From: JBHHWH01 sp046756405
Lineage (GTDB): Bacteria > Actinomycetota > Acidimicrobiia > Spongiisociales > ZC4RG35
Assembly (NCBI GenBank): GCA_046756405.1
Contig: JBHHWH010000026.1
Coordinates: 1-30,516 of the forward strand
Reading direction: 5' to 3'
DNA length: 30,516 bases
Within the stretch, counting starts at the first letter, position 1; each line of letters starts with the position of its first letter. This document shows, one piece after another, positions 1 through 7,672 of this stretch. The position numbers and the translations under genes are program-made. The notes beneath the pieces are model-generated. The model was not told the origin of the DNA and did no database searches. It saw nothing but the letters and a program-made list of their open reading frames with translations.

Positions 1-65
1 TCGCCCGCGAGATCTACCAGCGGGTCATGACCGACCACCGCAACCGACAACAAGCTGCCGCCTGA
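1..65 (+). CDS. 3' end of an unidentified gene (partial)
   Basis: Reading from base 3, an open frame enters from the left edge and stops at TGA 63-65. The last 20 residues include the stretch EIYQRVMTDHRNRQQ and end in Ala-Ala-Ala. This is polar and basic, as many C-terminal tails are, and no family can be named from it. It runs toward the 3' end of the tRNA-Lys gene, a position often taken by integrases, but there is no integrase motif in the visible part. An alternative is that the frame is open by chance. Confidence 0.4.
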   Translation, partial: AREIYQRVMTDHRNRQQAAA

Positions 66-114
66 AACCCCCTTTCTTGACATATAGGGGCGTCAACGCC
101 TTCAGCCAATCTCA

Positions 115-145
115 GACGGACAAACGACGGACAAAGACGGACGAG
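115..145. repeat. Short tandem repeat, three copies of GACGGAC(AAA/GAG)
   Basis: GACGGACAAA occurs at 115 and again at 126, and a third copy with the ending changed (GACGGACGAG) starts at 136. The period is 11 then 10 nt. It lies between the partial gene at the left edge and the 3' end of the tRNA-Lys gene. No function is evident. It could be slippage-derived or a binding site array. Confidence 0.5.
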
Positions 146-206
146 GGCCGGGGCTCCGAAGAAGCCGACCACGAGAAAGGCCAAGCGACGCTTGACTTTC
201 CTGAGG

Positions 207-280
<74 letters not shown>

Positions 281-341
281 GGGAGAGGGTAATTCCAGTC
301 GGCCGCTTCCCCCACCTGAGCGTCTGCGAGCATGTCGGCCT

Positions 342-2153
342 GTGAGTTCGATCCGCTTCGGCATCTCCGGCCTTCCACCCGAGGGTACCGACGATGCCGC
401 GTTCCTCGACGACTTGGTGGCCCGGGGTCATCGCGCCTTCGAACTCTCCTTCACCCAGGGGTTCCCGTGGAAGGAGCGACGGTGTGAGAGCTTCGGCCGT
501 CTCGCCGCCGAACGGGACATCGCCCTCTCCGCCCACGCACCCTACTTCGCTGGGCTGACCGTCCCCGACAAGGACAAAGGAAGACGTTCCCTGGCCGCGG
601 TGGAGCACACGATGAAGCTTGGCCATCGTCTCGGTGCTCCGATCATCGTCGCCCACCTGGGAAGCCGCTACGACGACGACCCAGAGACTCTCATGGGCCG
701 AATTCGGGCCCGTCTGAACCACATTGCTCCCAAGGTGGCACACCTCGGAATCAGCCTGGGCCTGGAGACAGCGGGCAGCAACGCTTCCTTTGGGAGTCTC
801 GGTGACATAGCCCTGCTCGCCGAGGAGTTCTCCTTCGTCCGCCCCGTGGTGGACTGGGCCCACATCCATGCCCTTACCCAAGGAGGACTTACCTCGAAGG
901 AGGCCTTCGCTTCGGTGCTCCAATTCGTTGCCGGCCACTTCCCGGCGTGGATGCTCTATCCCCTCCACTGCCAGTTCTCCGACATCGAATACGGCGACGC
1001 CGGGGAGATCCGCCACATCCCCTACAGGGAGGGAACCCTGCGGGTGGGGCCCCTCATCGAAGCGGCTCTAGAACGGGACATGTCTCTGGTCCTCATCTCC
1101 GAGGCGCGGGACTGGGCGAGCCACGATGCGATCTGGGACGAAGTCCAGGCTCAACTCTCAGAATCCACCCCCAGCACAGCTCGTTTCCTGGCTTCAACGC
1201 CCATCGATTTCCCTGATCCAGTCGAGGTCGTGGGAGATGAAAGCTCCTACCGTCCCCTGGGGCTGGGGCGGCCACTGCTGTTGACCAACATCGACAAGGT
1301 CTTCTTTCCCGACGACGGCTACACCAAGGGCGATCTGGTCCAGTACTACGCCTCCATCGCCCCTGTGCTCCTTCCCCATCTGTTGGGCCGCCCCATAACC
1401 ATGGCCCGTTTCCCCGACGGGATCGCGGGGGAATCCTTCTACGAGAAGCGGGCTCCCGGCCACCAACCGCCTTGGATGCGGACCGTGCCGGTGCCGTCGG
1501 GGAGCCAGGGGGGAGACATCGAGTTCCTTCTCGCCGACTCGACCGAAGCCCTGATGTGGTTCGCCAACATGGGCTGCATCGAGATGCATCCCTTCCATGC
1601 CAGAGTTCCGGATCTCGATCATCCCACCTACGCCATTTTCGACTTCGACCCCTCACCTGGATCCAGTTGGGATCAGGTGGTGGCCGGGGTGAAACTTCTC
1701 AAGGTCGCCCTCGACCAGCTCGGACTGGACGGTTACCCCAAGCTCTCCGGCTCGCGGGGTATGCATGTTTACGTACCGCTAGAACCGGTCCACGACCATG
1801 CACGGGTGCTCCGCTTCGTCGGAGCGGTCGCCGCGCAGCTCGTCGCCGCCAACCCCGACGACCTGACCATCGAGTGGGAGAAGTCCAAGCGAGAAGGTCG
1901 GGTCTTCATCGATCACAACCGCAACGCCTCAGGCCAGACCGTCGCCTCGGTTTATTCGGTCCGTCCCCGTCGCGGAGCTCCGGTCTCGGCGCCGCTCGGC
2001 TGGGAGGAGGTGGGCACGATGGCCAACGGAGACATAACCATCGCCAACCTGTGGGAACGCCTCCGGAGCACCGGCGACCTGTTCGCGCCAGTGGCCCGAG
2101 CCGGCCAGACTCTTGACGCGGCCGAGGCCGCCCTGGGGCTGGTCAGCCCGTGA
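342..2153 (+). CDS. Endonuclease IV-like TIM barrel fused to an LigD-type NHEJ polymerase/primase domain
   Basis: A 603-aa two-domain protein. Residues 1-275 are an AP-endonuclease-2 type TIM barrel closest in look to the archaeal endonuclease IV set. Metal-ligand positions are present as H65 (SAHAPY), H105 (VAHLG), E142 (GLETAG), D171 and H174 (DWAHIH), H209, H225 and E254 (ISEARD); the Asp two residues before H225 in E. coli Nfo is Ile here. Residues 305-560 are the LigD polymerase domain, with the DxD pair D434/D436 (FDFDPS), the SGSRGMHVYVPL motif and the third Asp, D524 (FIDHNRN). There is no ligase or 3'-phosphoesterase domain and no Ku gene in the window. Start is GTG 342. Inferred role: cleavage at abasic or blocked sites coupled to gap filling in break or base-excision repair. 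The fusion is plain in the sequence; the activity is inferred. Confidence 0.9.
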   Translation: MSSIRFGISGLPPEGTDDAAFLDDLVARGHRAFELSFTQGFPWKERRCESFGRLAAERDIALSAHAPYFAGLTVPDKDKGRRSLAAVEHTMKLGHRLGAPIIVAHLGSRYDDDPETLMGRIRARLNHIAPKVAHLGISLGLETAGSNASFGSLGDIALLAEEFSFVRPVVDWAHIHALTQGGLTSKEAFASVLQFVAGHFPAWMLYPLHCQFSDIEYGDAGEIRHIPYREGTLRVGPLIEAALERDMSLVLISEARDWASHDAIWDEVQAQLSESTPSTARFLASTPIDFPDPVEVVGDESSYRPLGLGRPLLLTNIDKVFFPDDGYTKGDLVQYYASIAPVLLPHLLGRPITMARFPDGIAGESFYEKRAPGHQPPWMRTVPVPSGSQGGDIEFLLADSTEALMWFANMGCIEMHPFHARVPDLDHPTYAIFDFDPSPGSSWDQVVAGVKLLKVALDQLGLDGYPKLSGSRGMHVYVPLEPVHDHARVLRFVGAVAAQLVAANPDDLTIEWEKSKREGRVFIDHNRNASGQTVASVYSVRPRRGAPVSAPLGWEEVGTMANGDITIANLWERLRSTGDLFAPVARAGQTLDAAEAALGLVSP

Positions 2154-2178
2154 TGTTTCGGAAGGCTCTCCGGCTCAG

Positions 2179-2190
2179 TAATGTTGATTC
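2179..2190 (+). promoter_or_regulatory. Leaderless-type promoter of the HisA-VOC gene
   Basis: A TAATGT box at 2179-2184 is followed by six nt and then the ATG at 2191, with no Shine-Dalgarno sequence. This is the expected position of a -10 element when transcription starts at the start codon. Confidence 0.5.
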
Positions 2191-3267
2191 ATGGATCTCT
2201 ACGCCCGCATCAACATTCTCGGAGGGCTCTCGGTGCGTCTTCCCCACGGTGGGCTCGACGAGGCCATACCCCTCGACAACGATCCGATCGGAAGGGCCAA
2301 AGGCTGGGCGAAGCAAGGCGTCGACTATCTCCACATCGTCGACCTCGACGCCGCCGCGTTCGGTGACTACCGAAACCGGGAGCTGATCATGCAGCTCGTA
2401 GAGGAGTTGAGGATCCCGGTGCAGGTGGCGGGGGGGATTCGCTCCGAGGGCGAGGCAGAGCGCCTCATCAAAGGGGGTGCCTGGCGGATCGTCATGGGGA
2501 CTGCCGCCATCGAGAACCAGAACATGGTTTGGGACCTGTGTCGCCAATATCCCAGTGAGATCGTTGTCTCCCTAGATGTCCGTCCCAACGAGGAGCTGGC
2601 GACGCGGGGTTGGACCCAGAACAGCGGGCGTTTTCTCGAAGAGGTGCTGATAGAGATGTCGTCGGCGGGTGTGGCTGCTTTCCTCGTGGCCGAGGCAGGC
2701 AGCGACGCCCTCAGCGACCCTCCGAACTACCGCATCCTCGCCGAGGCGCTCTCCATCGTCGAAGAGCCGGTCATCGCCGCCGGGGGCGTCCGGGACCTCG
2801 ATGATCTGCGCAAGCTGGTCCACCTCGAGGCCTCGGGACGGCACCTCGCTGGGGTGATAGTTGGCCGCGAGGTCACCGCCGGGCGTTTCACAGTCCCGGA
2901 GGCCAAGGAGGTCCTTGCCGGCGGCGGGCCCCAACACGCCCCCGGAGACGTCGTGGCCCTCACCACTGCGATCGGAGTCGTGTCGCTGGCTCGGTCCCTC
3001 GACTTCTACTCCGGGGTGCTCGGCTTCGAGAAAGTTCGTTCCGGCTCGGGCGACGAGGCCACATCCATCCTCCAGGCCGGCCAGGGCCAGCGGATCGAGC
3101 TTGTGGAAGGTGGGGCGTACCGTCCTACCCTTCTCGCCTTTCAGGTCGGTGACCTTCAGCGCTGGAAGGAGCATCTCACCGGCGTGGGTGTCGACTTCGA
3201 GGCTGATTCGGGAAGCCTCAAGCTCACAGATCCCGACGGGCACGCCCTCGAGTTGCGTGGTAGCTGA
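2191..3267 (+). CDS. HisA-family barrel (catalytic Asp changed to Asn) fused to a VOC/glyoxalase domain
   Basis: Residues 1-243 are a HisA/PriA (beta-alpha)8 barrel, the fold that isomerises ProFAR in histidine synthesis (and PRA in tryptophan synthesis for PriA). The phosphate-binding turns GGIRSE (81-86) and GGV (198-200) and the closing GREVTAGRFTVPEA are clear. D129 (SLDVR) and D172, in the place of the catalytic Asp of the RDGT loop, remain. However, the invariant Asp at the end of strand 1 (IPALD, VPAVD in relatives) is Asn8, and the DGT loop reads DAL. Residues 255-356 form a VOC module beginning after VVALTTAIGVV, containing DFYSGVLGF and ending DPDGHALELRG. No other his gene is nearby. 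It may be a repurposed paralogue or a HisA with altered chemistry. It ends 2 nt before the convergent dehydrogenase gene. Confidence 0.85.
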   Translation: MDLYARINILGGLSVRLPHGGLDEAIPLDNDPIGRAKGWAKQGVDYLHIVDLDAAAFGDYRNRELIMQLVEELRIPVQVAGGIRSEGEAERLIKGGAWRIVMGTAAIENQNMVWDLCRQYPSEIVVSLDVRPNEELATRGWTQNSGRFLEEVLIEMSSAGVAAFLVAEAGSDALSDPPNYRILAEALSIVEEPVIAAGGVRDLDDLRKLVHLEASGRHLAGVIVGREVTAGRFTVPEAKEVLAGGGPQHAPGDVVALTTAIGVVSLARSLDFYSGVLGFEKVRSGSGDEATSILQAGQGQRIELVEGGAYRPTLLAFQVGDLQRWKEHLTGVGVDFEADSGSLKLTDPDGHALELRGS

Positions 3268-3269
3268 GT

Positions 3270-4826
3270 TCAGCGGATCAGGGTTCGGGACTGCTCCCGT
3301 AGGAACTGGCGCAGGTACCAGGGACCACCACCACCAGCTCCGGAGGTTCCGGACCCCTTCCACCCGCCGAAGGACTGGATGTCGGGCCAGGCCCCGGTGG
3401 TTGCTCCTGCGGCACGGTTCACATAAGTGACCCCAGCTTCGATCTCGTTGAACCACTTTTCGATCTCAGCCTCGTCGGTGGAGAAGAGGCCGGCGGTCAG
3501 CCCGTACGGGGTGTCGTTCGACTTGGCGATGGCTTCGTCGAGGCTCCCCACCTTGGTGACCACCACCAGGGGAACGAACAACTCTTTGGTCCAGATCCAG
3601 GAGTCCTCCGACACGCTGACCACGGTCGGCTCCACGTAGTTTCCCCGAGCCAACTCGCCGTCGTCGAGGACGCGGCCGCCAGCGAGGATCTCGCCGCCCT
3701 TCTCCTTCACTTCGGTAATGGCCTCCGCGAACCGCTTCACCGCTGCTTCGTCGATCACCGGGCCCATGAACACGTCCCGCTCGGTGGGGTGACCCACCTT
3801 GAGCTTCCGTGTTCTCTCCACCAGCTTGTCGACGAAGGCCTCGTAGACGGGATCTTCCACATAGACCCGGGAGGTAGCGGAGCACTTCTGACCACTGAGA
3901 CCAAACGCTCCTCGGACCACTCCCTCGGCTGCCAGATCCAAGTCGGCGGTCTTGGTAACGATTACCGGGTTCTTTCCCCCCATCTCACAGGCGACCGGCT
4001 TGGGCCGTTTCTCGTTGACGGTCCGGTACAAGTACATACCCACTTCGTAGGAGCCGGTGAAGGTGAGCCCGTCCAGTTCCTCGTGATGAGCGAGGTGATC
4101 GCCTGTCTCATCACCACCGGTGAGGATGTGAAGGGCCCCGGCGGGAAGCCCCGCTGTCCGCATGATGCGGTAGAACTCCAAAGCCATGAGGGCGCCGGTG
4201 TTGGACGGCTTGACCACCACGGTGTTGCCGGTGAGCAGAGCACCGATCGAGGGTCCGGCAGACAGGGCGAGGGGGAAGTTGAAGGGCGAGATGACCCCCC
4301 ACACCCCGTAGGGCCGGAGCACCGACACGTTTTTCTCCGCTTCGCTGAGCGAGCTCAGCGGTGTCACGAAGCCGTTGTGTTCGGTGATCTGCCGGGAGTA
4401 GTAGCGGAGGAACTCGACCGTCTCCGCGACGTCGCCGAGGGCCTCGAGGCGGTTCTTGCCCACCTCGTAGGTCATCAACGCCGCCAACTCGAACATCTCG
4501 TTCTCCATGAGCTCGGCGGCGACGAGCATGAGGTCACGCCGGCGCTCCCAACCCCACCCTTCCCACTCGTCGGCGAAGGCCTTCGCCGCGAAGATGGCGT
4601 CGTCGACATCAGTAGGCAAGGCCTGGGCGTACCGACCCACAATGATCTCGCGGTCGATGGGGGACCGCTCCTCGAATAGTTCCCGGTCGGTGCGCTCCTC
4701 GCCGTTGACGATGACGCCGTGGATCTGGCCGAGCCTGGACTTCACCTCCCCTACGGCCTTGTCATAGGCGGCGTTTAGTTCCTGGTTGTCGGCCGACATG
4801 GTTGCGTAGGTGATCTTGAGAGCCAT
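3270..4826 (-). CDS. pruA: L-glutamate gamma-semialdehyde (1-pyrroline-5-carboxylate) dehydrogenase
   Basis: A 518-aa aldehyde dehydrogenase of the Bacillus RocA / Thermus P5CDH type, which oxidises glutamate semialdehyde to glutamate with NAD+, the second step of proline breakdown. Visible motifs are the Rossmann segment ISPFNFPLALS (179-189), FTGSYEVG (256-263), the general base E281 in EMGGKNP, the nucleophile C315 in SGQKCSA, and the C-terminal FGGWKGSG. The frame stays open to 4988, but ATG 4826 is chosen because AGAGGA lies 5 nt upstream and the family N-terminus (MALKITYATM) begins there. Its metabolic partner, proline dehydrogenase, is 15 kb away on the other strand. The length is normal for the family. 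Confidence 0.93.
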   Translation of the reverse strand: MALKITYATMSADNQELNAAYDKAVGEVKSRLGQIHGVIVNGEERTDRELFEERSPIDREIIVGRYAQALPTDVDDAIFAAKAFADEWEGWGWERRRDLMLVAAELMENEMFELAALMTYEVGKNRLEALGDVAETVEFLRYYSRQITEHNGFVTPLSSLSEAEKNVSVLRPYGVWGVISPFNFPLALSAGPSIGALLTGNTVVVKPSNTGALMALEFYRIMRTAGLPAGALHILTGGDETGDHLAHHEELDGLTFTGSYEVGMYLYRTVNEKRPKPVACEMGGKNPVIVTKTADLDLAAEGVVRGAFGLSGQKCSATSRVYVEDPVYEAFVDKLVERTRKLKVGHPTERDVFMGPVIDEAAVKRFAEAITEVKEKGGEILAGGRVLDDGELARGNYVEPTVVSVSEDSWIWTKELFVPLVVVTKVGSLDEAIAKSNDTPYGLTAGLFSTDEAEIEKWFNEIEAGVTYVNRAAGATTGAWPDIQSFGGWKGSGTSGAGGGGPWYLRQFLREQSRTLIR

Positions 4827-4831
4827 GTGTG

Positions 4832-4864
4832 TCCTCTGAAGGGGTCGGTTCGACCCCGACGATA
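4832..4864 (-). promoter_or_regulatory. Leader of pruA: -10 box, perfect hairpin and Shine-Dalgarno
   Basis: Reading toward pruA there is a TATCGT box (4864-4859), then the 7-bp inverted repeat GGGGTCG-3 nt-CGACCCC (4841-4857), then AGAGGA (4837-4832) 5 nt before the ATG. The palindrome sits at or just after the expected transcription start, so it could be an operator for a proline-responsive regulator or an RNA hairpin in the 5' leader. Confidence 0.45.
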
Positions 4865-5019
4865 CCTCACGGGCAACTGGCAAACACCCGGGCCGGGCGG
4901 TCCCTGGCAGTATTCCCCAGAACCCGGGAGGCTCTCCGGTTGCACTCATTCGAGGCCGATGTTCACTTTCGCGGGCATCGCTTCGCACAAGTGATCTAGT
5001 TCGTTAGTTTCATGGGGTC

Positions 5020-5343
5020 ATGTCGCACCCTGTCTTGACGCTGGGAACGCTGTTCGTGGCGGCGTATCTCCTGGGTTCAATTCCGTTCAGCCAGGTCTTC
5101 GCTCGCTTGCACGGCATCGACCTACGACGGGTTGGTACCGGCAATGTCGGGGCCTCCAATCTGAGCCGGCCTGCCGGGGAGGTGGGGGGCCTGCTCCTAC
5201 TGTCGGTGATCCTTCTCGTTCGCCGAATGCAGGGCAACCCGGGCTCCGAGAGAGGCTTCAGGCCGGTGTTGCGAAGAGCGATGTTCGATGTCGAGAACCC
5301 AGCCGATGCTGTAGAGGCTGCCGACGACCTGCTGACACCGTGA
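5020..5343 (+). pseudogene. PlsY-like glycerol-3-phosphate acyltransferase with an internal deletion
   Basis: This 107-aa frame starts as a typical PlsY: a first membrane helix, YLLGSIPFSQVFARL (16-30), then IDLRRVGTGNVGASN (33-47), which is conserved motif 1. After about residue 56 it passes straight into what looks like the last helix and basic tail of the family (LLLLSVILLVRR, then VLRRAMFD). The roughly 90 residues between, with the second and third PlsY motifs (the GHxxP and GGKGVAT regions) and three helices, are missing. The junction lies near 5180-5205, in a G-rich run. The frame is intact and overlaps the next gene by 4 nt, so an in-frame deletion derivative is more likely than a frameshift wreck. 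It should not have acyltransferase activity, and a full PlsY is expected elsewhere. Confidence 0.65.
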
Positions 5344-6275
5344 CTCCCAAACGCGTTCTCTGGATCGCTGGCACGGCCGCGTTCCTGTACGTAGGCGCCT
5401 TCTATTGGGTGGTCACCAACTTCGACATCCCTCCGCTTAGCGCCTACGCCGTCAGCCTCATCCTTGCCGGGGGAGCGGTCGAGATCACCGCCAAGTTGTT
5501 CTTCGGGCTGTTGTTCCGCGAGTCGATCCGACATGCGGGCGGGGAGGTTTCGCCATGGTCCGCCTTCAAGGCCGCCCTGGTGGGTGCAGGGGTAGCTCGG
5601 CTCATCCCGGCCGGAGGGGCTATCACACCGGTGGCGATGGCATGGACCGTCCGCGACGAAGCTGCGGGCTCAGCCGGCGCGGCGATCAGGACGGTACTCC
5701 TCAACTACTCGGGGTTGTTGATCATGACGGGTGCGGGCCTGCTTCTGGCCCGACCCCGTGAGTCTGCCCAGTTCCTGTCGGTCAGCCTTTTCGTCCTTGC
5801 GCCCTTCGTGCTGGGCGCGGGAATCCTGTTGATGTTCGGCTCGGGAAAGCTGGGGACCCTACTGAACCTCCTCCCGGCGCGGATACGGGCCAAGTTGGAG
5901 GCATCGTTGATCAACCACGCCCCCGCCCTCCAATCCCAGCTCCTCATCTGGGGGAGGTTGGTGGCTGAGGCGGGGGCCCTGTGGCTGGTCCTAGAAGCCT
6001 TCGGCATCGAGGTGAGCGTCTACCAGGTGATAGCCGCCTTTGGAGTATCTCAGCTCGCCGGTGGTGTGCCGGGCACTCCTGGCGGGATGGGTATTACCGA
6101 AGGAGCCCTCGCCTTCATCCTCGCCGCGTACGGCTTTCCTGTGACGACGATCCTTGCCCCGGTACTGGTGTTTCGGGTCATCTCCTACTGGCTCCCCGCT
6201 GCCTTTGGTTTCCTTGCTGGAGGGTCGACGTTTCTGGGGTCGGAGGCAGCCAAGACGGCCGAAGCCGGCGACTGA
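5340..6275 (+). CDS. Flippase-like integral membrane protein (UPF0104/YbhN, lysylphosphatidylglycerol synthase TM family)
   Basis: 311 aa with about seven or eight hydrophobic helices: near 7-27, 36-55, 78-100, 118-137, 144-163, 203-222, 230-246 and 250-293. The family signature is seen in GVARLIPAGGAITPVAMAW in the first half and GVSQLAGGVPGTPGGMGITEGAL in the second. Relatives move or use lipid-linked substrates at the cytoplasmic membrane (the MprF flippase half and glycolipid export proteins); the substrate cannot be told from sequence. The start is GTG 5340, whose last two bases are part of the TGA of the PlsY-like gene (GTGA), so translation is coupled. Its link to a phospholipid-synthesis remnant fits a lipid role. 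Confidence 0.8.
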   Translation: MTPKRVLWIAGTAAFLYVGAFYWVVTNFDIPPLSAYAVSLILAGGAVEITAKLFFGLLFRESIRHAGGEVSPWSAFKAALVGAGVARLIPAGGAITPVAMAWTVRDEAAGSAGAAIRTVLLNYSGLLIMTGAGLLLARPRESAQFLSVSLFVLAPFVLGAGILLMFGSGKLGTLLNLLPARIRAKLEASLINHAPALQSQLLIWGRLVAEAGALWLVLEAFGIEVSVYQVIAAFGVSQLAGGVPGTPGGMGITEGALAFILAAYGFPVTTILAPVLVFRVISYWLPAAFGFLAGGSTFLGSEAAKTAEAGD

Positions 6276-6282
6276 ACGCCGT

Positions 6283-6296
6283 TACGCTGTCCTGCC
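6283..6296 (+). promoter_or_regulatory. Leaderless-type promoter of bcp
   Basis: TACGCT at 6283-6288 is followed by 8 nt and the ATG at 6297, with no Shine-Dalgarno sequence. The box fits the TANNNT -10 pattern seen before many starts in this window. Confidence 0.45.
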
Positions 6297-6743
6297 ATGG
6301 GTCAGAAAATCACCTTCAGTCTTCTCAACCAGGACGGGGAACTGGTCACCGACGCCGACTTTCGGGGTCGTAAGTACGTCCTGTTCTTCTACCCGCGGGC
6401 GATGACCCCCGGCTGTACGAAAGAGTCCTGCGACTTCAGGGACAGCTACGACGAGTTCGCCGAGGCTGGGTACGGGATCGTCGGGGTAAGCCCCGATCCG
6501 CCGCAACGAAACAAGAAGTTCAAGGAGAAGGAGGGTCTCAACTTCGACCTCCTCTCCGACGAGGACCATGCCCTCGCCGAGAGCCTGGGGGCTTGGGGCG
6601 AGAAGAAGATGTACGGCAAGGTCCGTCAAGGATTGATCCGCTCTACTTTCGTGATCAACGAGGACGGGGAGGTGGACAAGGCCTACCGCAACGTTCGGGC
6701 GACCGGCCACGTGGAACGACTCAAAGCAGACCTGTTCGGCTAG
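6297..6743 (+). CDS. bcp: Thioredoxin-dependent peroxiredoxin, BCP/PrxQ type
   Basis: 148 aa, a standard length for cytoplasmic PrxQ proteins that reduce hydrogen peroxide and organic hydroperoxides with electrons from thioredoxin. The active site is FYPRAMTPGCTKESC: C40 is the peroxidatic cysteine and C45, five residues on, the resolving cysteine of the atypical 2-Cys class. The conserved RSTFVIN(E)DG turn is at 115-124. Many relatives have K or D where Ala lies in YPRAMTPG, a minor change. It is followed after 12 nt by the stop of a convergent dehydrogenase gene, with no room for a separate terminator. Confidence 0.95.
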   Translation: MGQKITFSLLNQDGELVTDADFRGRKYVLFFYPRAMTPGCTKESCDFRDSYDEFAEAGYGIVGVSPDPPQRNKKFKEKEGLNFDLLSDEDHALAESLGAWGEKKMYGKVRQGLIRSTFVINEDGEVDKAYRNVRATGHVERLKADLFG

Positions 6744-6755
6744 GGGCGGTGCGCT

Positions 6756-7637
6756 TCAGTCTCCTGGGCGGATGCCGGCGAGATTCTCCAGGGCCTTGAC
6801 CAGGGCATGGTTGCCCTCGGTGCCCAGCCCTCGGGCCTGGAGGGTCCGGTAGAGCTGGAAAACGAGGGAAACGCCGACGAGAGGTACCCCTAGCTCGTCG
6901 GCGGCCTCCAGGACCAGACGCAGGTCCTTCTGTTGGAGGTCGATGGTGAAACCCGGGTCCCAATGACCCTCGATCATCTGCGGTCCCCGGTTGGAGAGGA
7001 TCCACGAACCGGCGGCACCTCCTTCGATAGCGGCCAGGGTCCGGCCCAGGTCCAGACCCGCTGCCCTGGCCAGGAGGAGCCCTTCGGAGACGGCGAGGAT
7101 GTTGAGCACACCTACGGCCTGGTTCACCCCTTTGACGAGCTGGCCCGACCCCGACTCCTCTCCCACATGGACGATGGACGACGAGTAAGCCTCCATGAAG
7201 GAGCGAACTTGGCCCAAGGCTTCGACTGGGCCCCCCACCATCACCGCCAGGGTTCCCTTCGCCGCTCCCTCGGATCCTCCCGATACAGGTGCATCCAGCC
7301 AGGTGACGCCAGCCTCGCCGGCCTGGCTGGCGAAGCGTGCCGTAGCGGCCGGCGAGATGGTCGAATGGTCGACGAGGATGCCACCCTCGCCCATGCCCGC
7401 CAGGACACCTTGGTCTCCGAGTGCCACCTGTTCGACGTCGGGAGTGTCGGAGACGCAGACGAAGACGATGTCGCTCGACGCGCCTACTTCCCTGGGACTG
7501 GAGGCGACCGTCGCCCCCAAGCCCTCGGCCTTGGAGGCGGTGCGGTTCCACACGGTGAGCGGATGTCCCGCGTCGATCAGATTGGCGGCCATGCCCCGGC
7601 CCATGATGCCGAGGCCTATGAATCCGAGTCTCGTCAT
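6756..7637 (-). CDS. NAD(P)-dependent beta-hydroxyacid dehydrogenase (3-hydroxyisobutyrate dehydrogenase family)
   Basis: 293 aa, usual for the family. The N-terminal Rossmann motif GFIGLGIMGRGMA (5-17) binds the cofactor, with NRT at 31-33. The substrate loop is DAPVSGG (115-121), the catalytic lysine is K169 in the segment GQLVKGVNQ, and the C-terminal KDLRLVLE completes the fingerprint. Members oxidise 3-hydroxyisobutyrate (valine breakdown) or reduce tartronate, succinic or glyoxylic semialdehydes; the exact substrate cannot be assigned. Valine breakdown would suit the acyl-CoA genes downstream. It is transcribed divergently from the alpha-oxoamine synthase gene and convergently with bcp. 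Confidence 0.9.
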   Translation of the reverse strand: MTRLGFIGLGIMGRGMAANLIDAGHPLTVWNRTASKAEGLGATVASSPREVGASSDIVFVCVSDTPDVEQVALGDQGVLAGMGEGGILVDHSTISPAATARFASQAGEAGVTWLDAPVSGGSEGAAKGTLAVMVGGPVEALGQVRSFMEAYSSSIVHVGEESGSGQLVKGVNQAVGVLNILAVSEGLLLARAAGLDLGRTLAAIEGGAAGSWILSNRGPQMIEGHWDPGFTIDLQQKDLRLVLEAADELGVPLVGVSLVFQLYRTLQARGLGTEGNHALVKALENLAGIRPGD

Positions 7638-7672
7638 GCACCCAACCCTAGAGACCTGCTAAACCCGACTCG
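7638..7672. promoter_or_regulatory. Back-to-back start region between two divergent genes
   Basis: Only 35 nt separate the ATG of the dehydrogenase (7637, minus) from the ATG of the synthase (7673, plus). On the minus strand TAGGGT (7650-7645) lies 7 nt before the ATG. On the plus strand TAAACC (7660-7665), a weaker match, lies 7 nt before its ATG. Both fit leaderless starts, and the -35 regions would then lie in or next to the opposite gene. Confidence 0.4.

Noticed and set aside
1..65. Calling the left-edge gene an integrase from its place beside a tRNA.
   Set aside because: Only 20 residues are visible and none of the tyrosine-recombinase motifs is among them.
152..166. Hairpin downstream of tRNA-Lys as its terminator.
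   Set aside because: The stem is short, includes a wobble pair and lacks a T-run on the tRNA strand.
2572..4679. Long antisense frames opposite the HisA-VOC gene (2572-3456 minus) and pruA (3789-4679 plus).
   Set aside because: High-GC codon bias leaves the opposite strand open. The products have no motif and the sense genes are certain.
4827..4988. N-terminal extension of P5C dehydrogenase to 4988.
   Set aside because: The extra residues have no family match, and ATG 4826 has a proper ribosome site.
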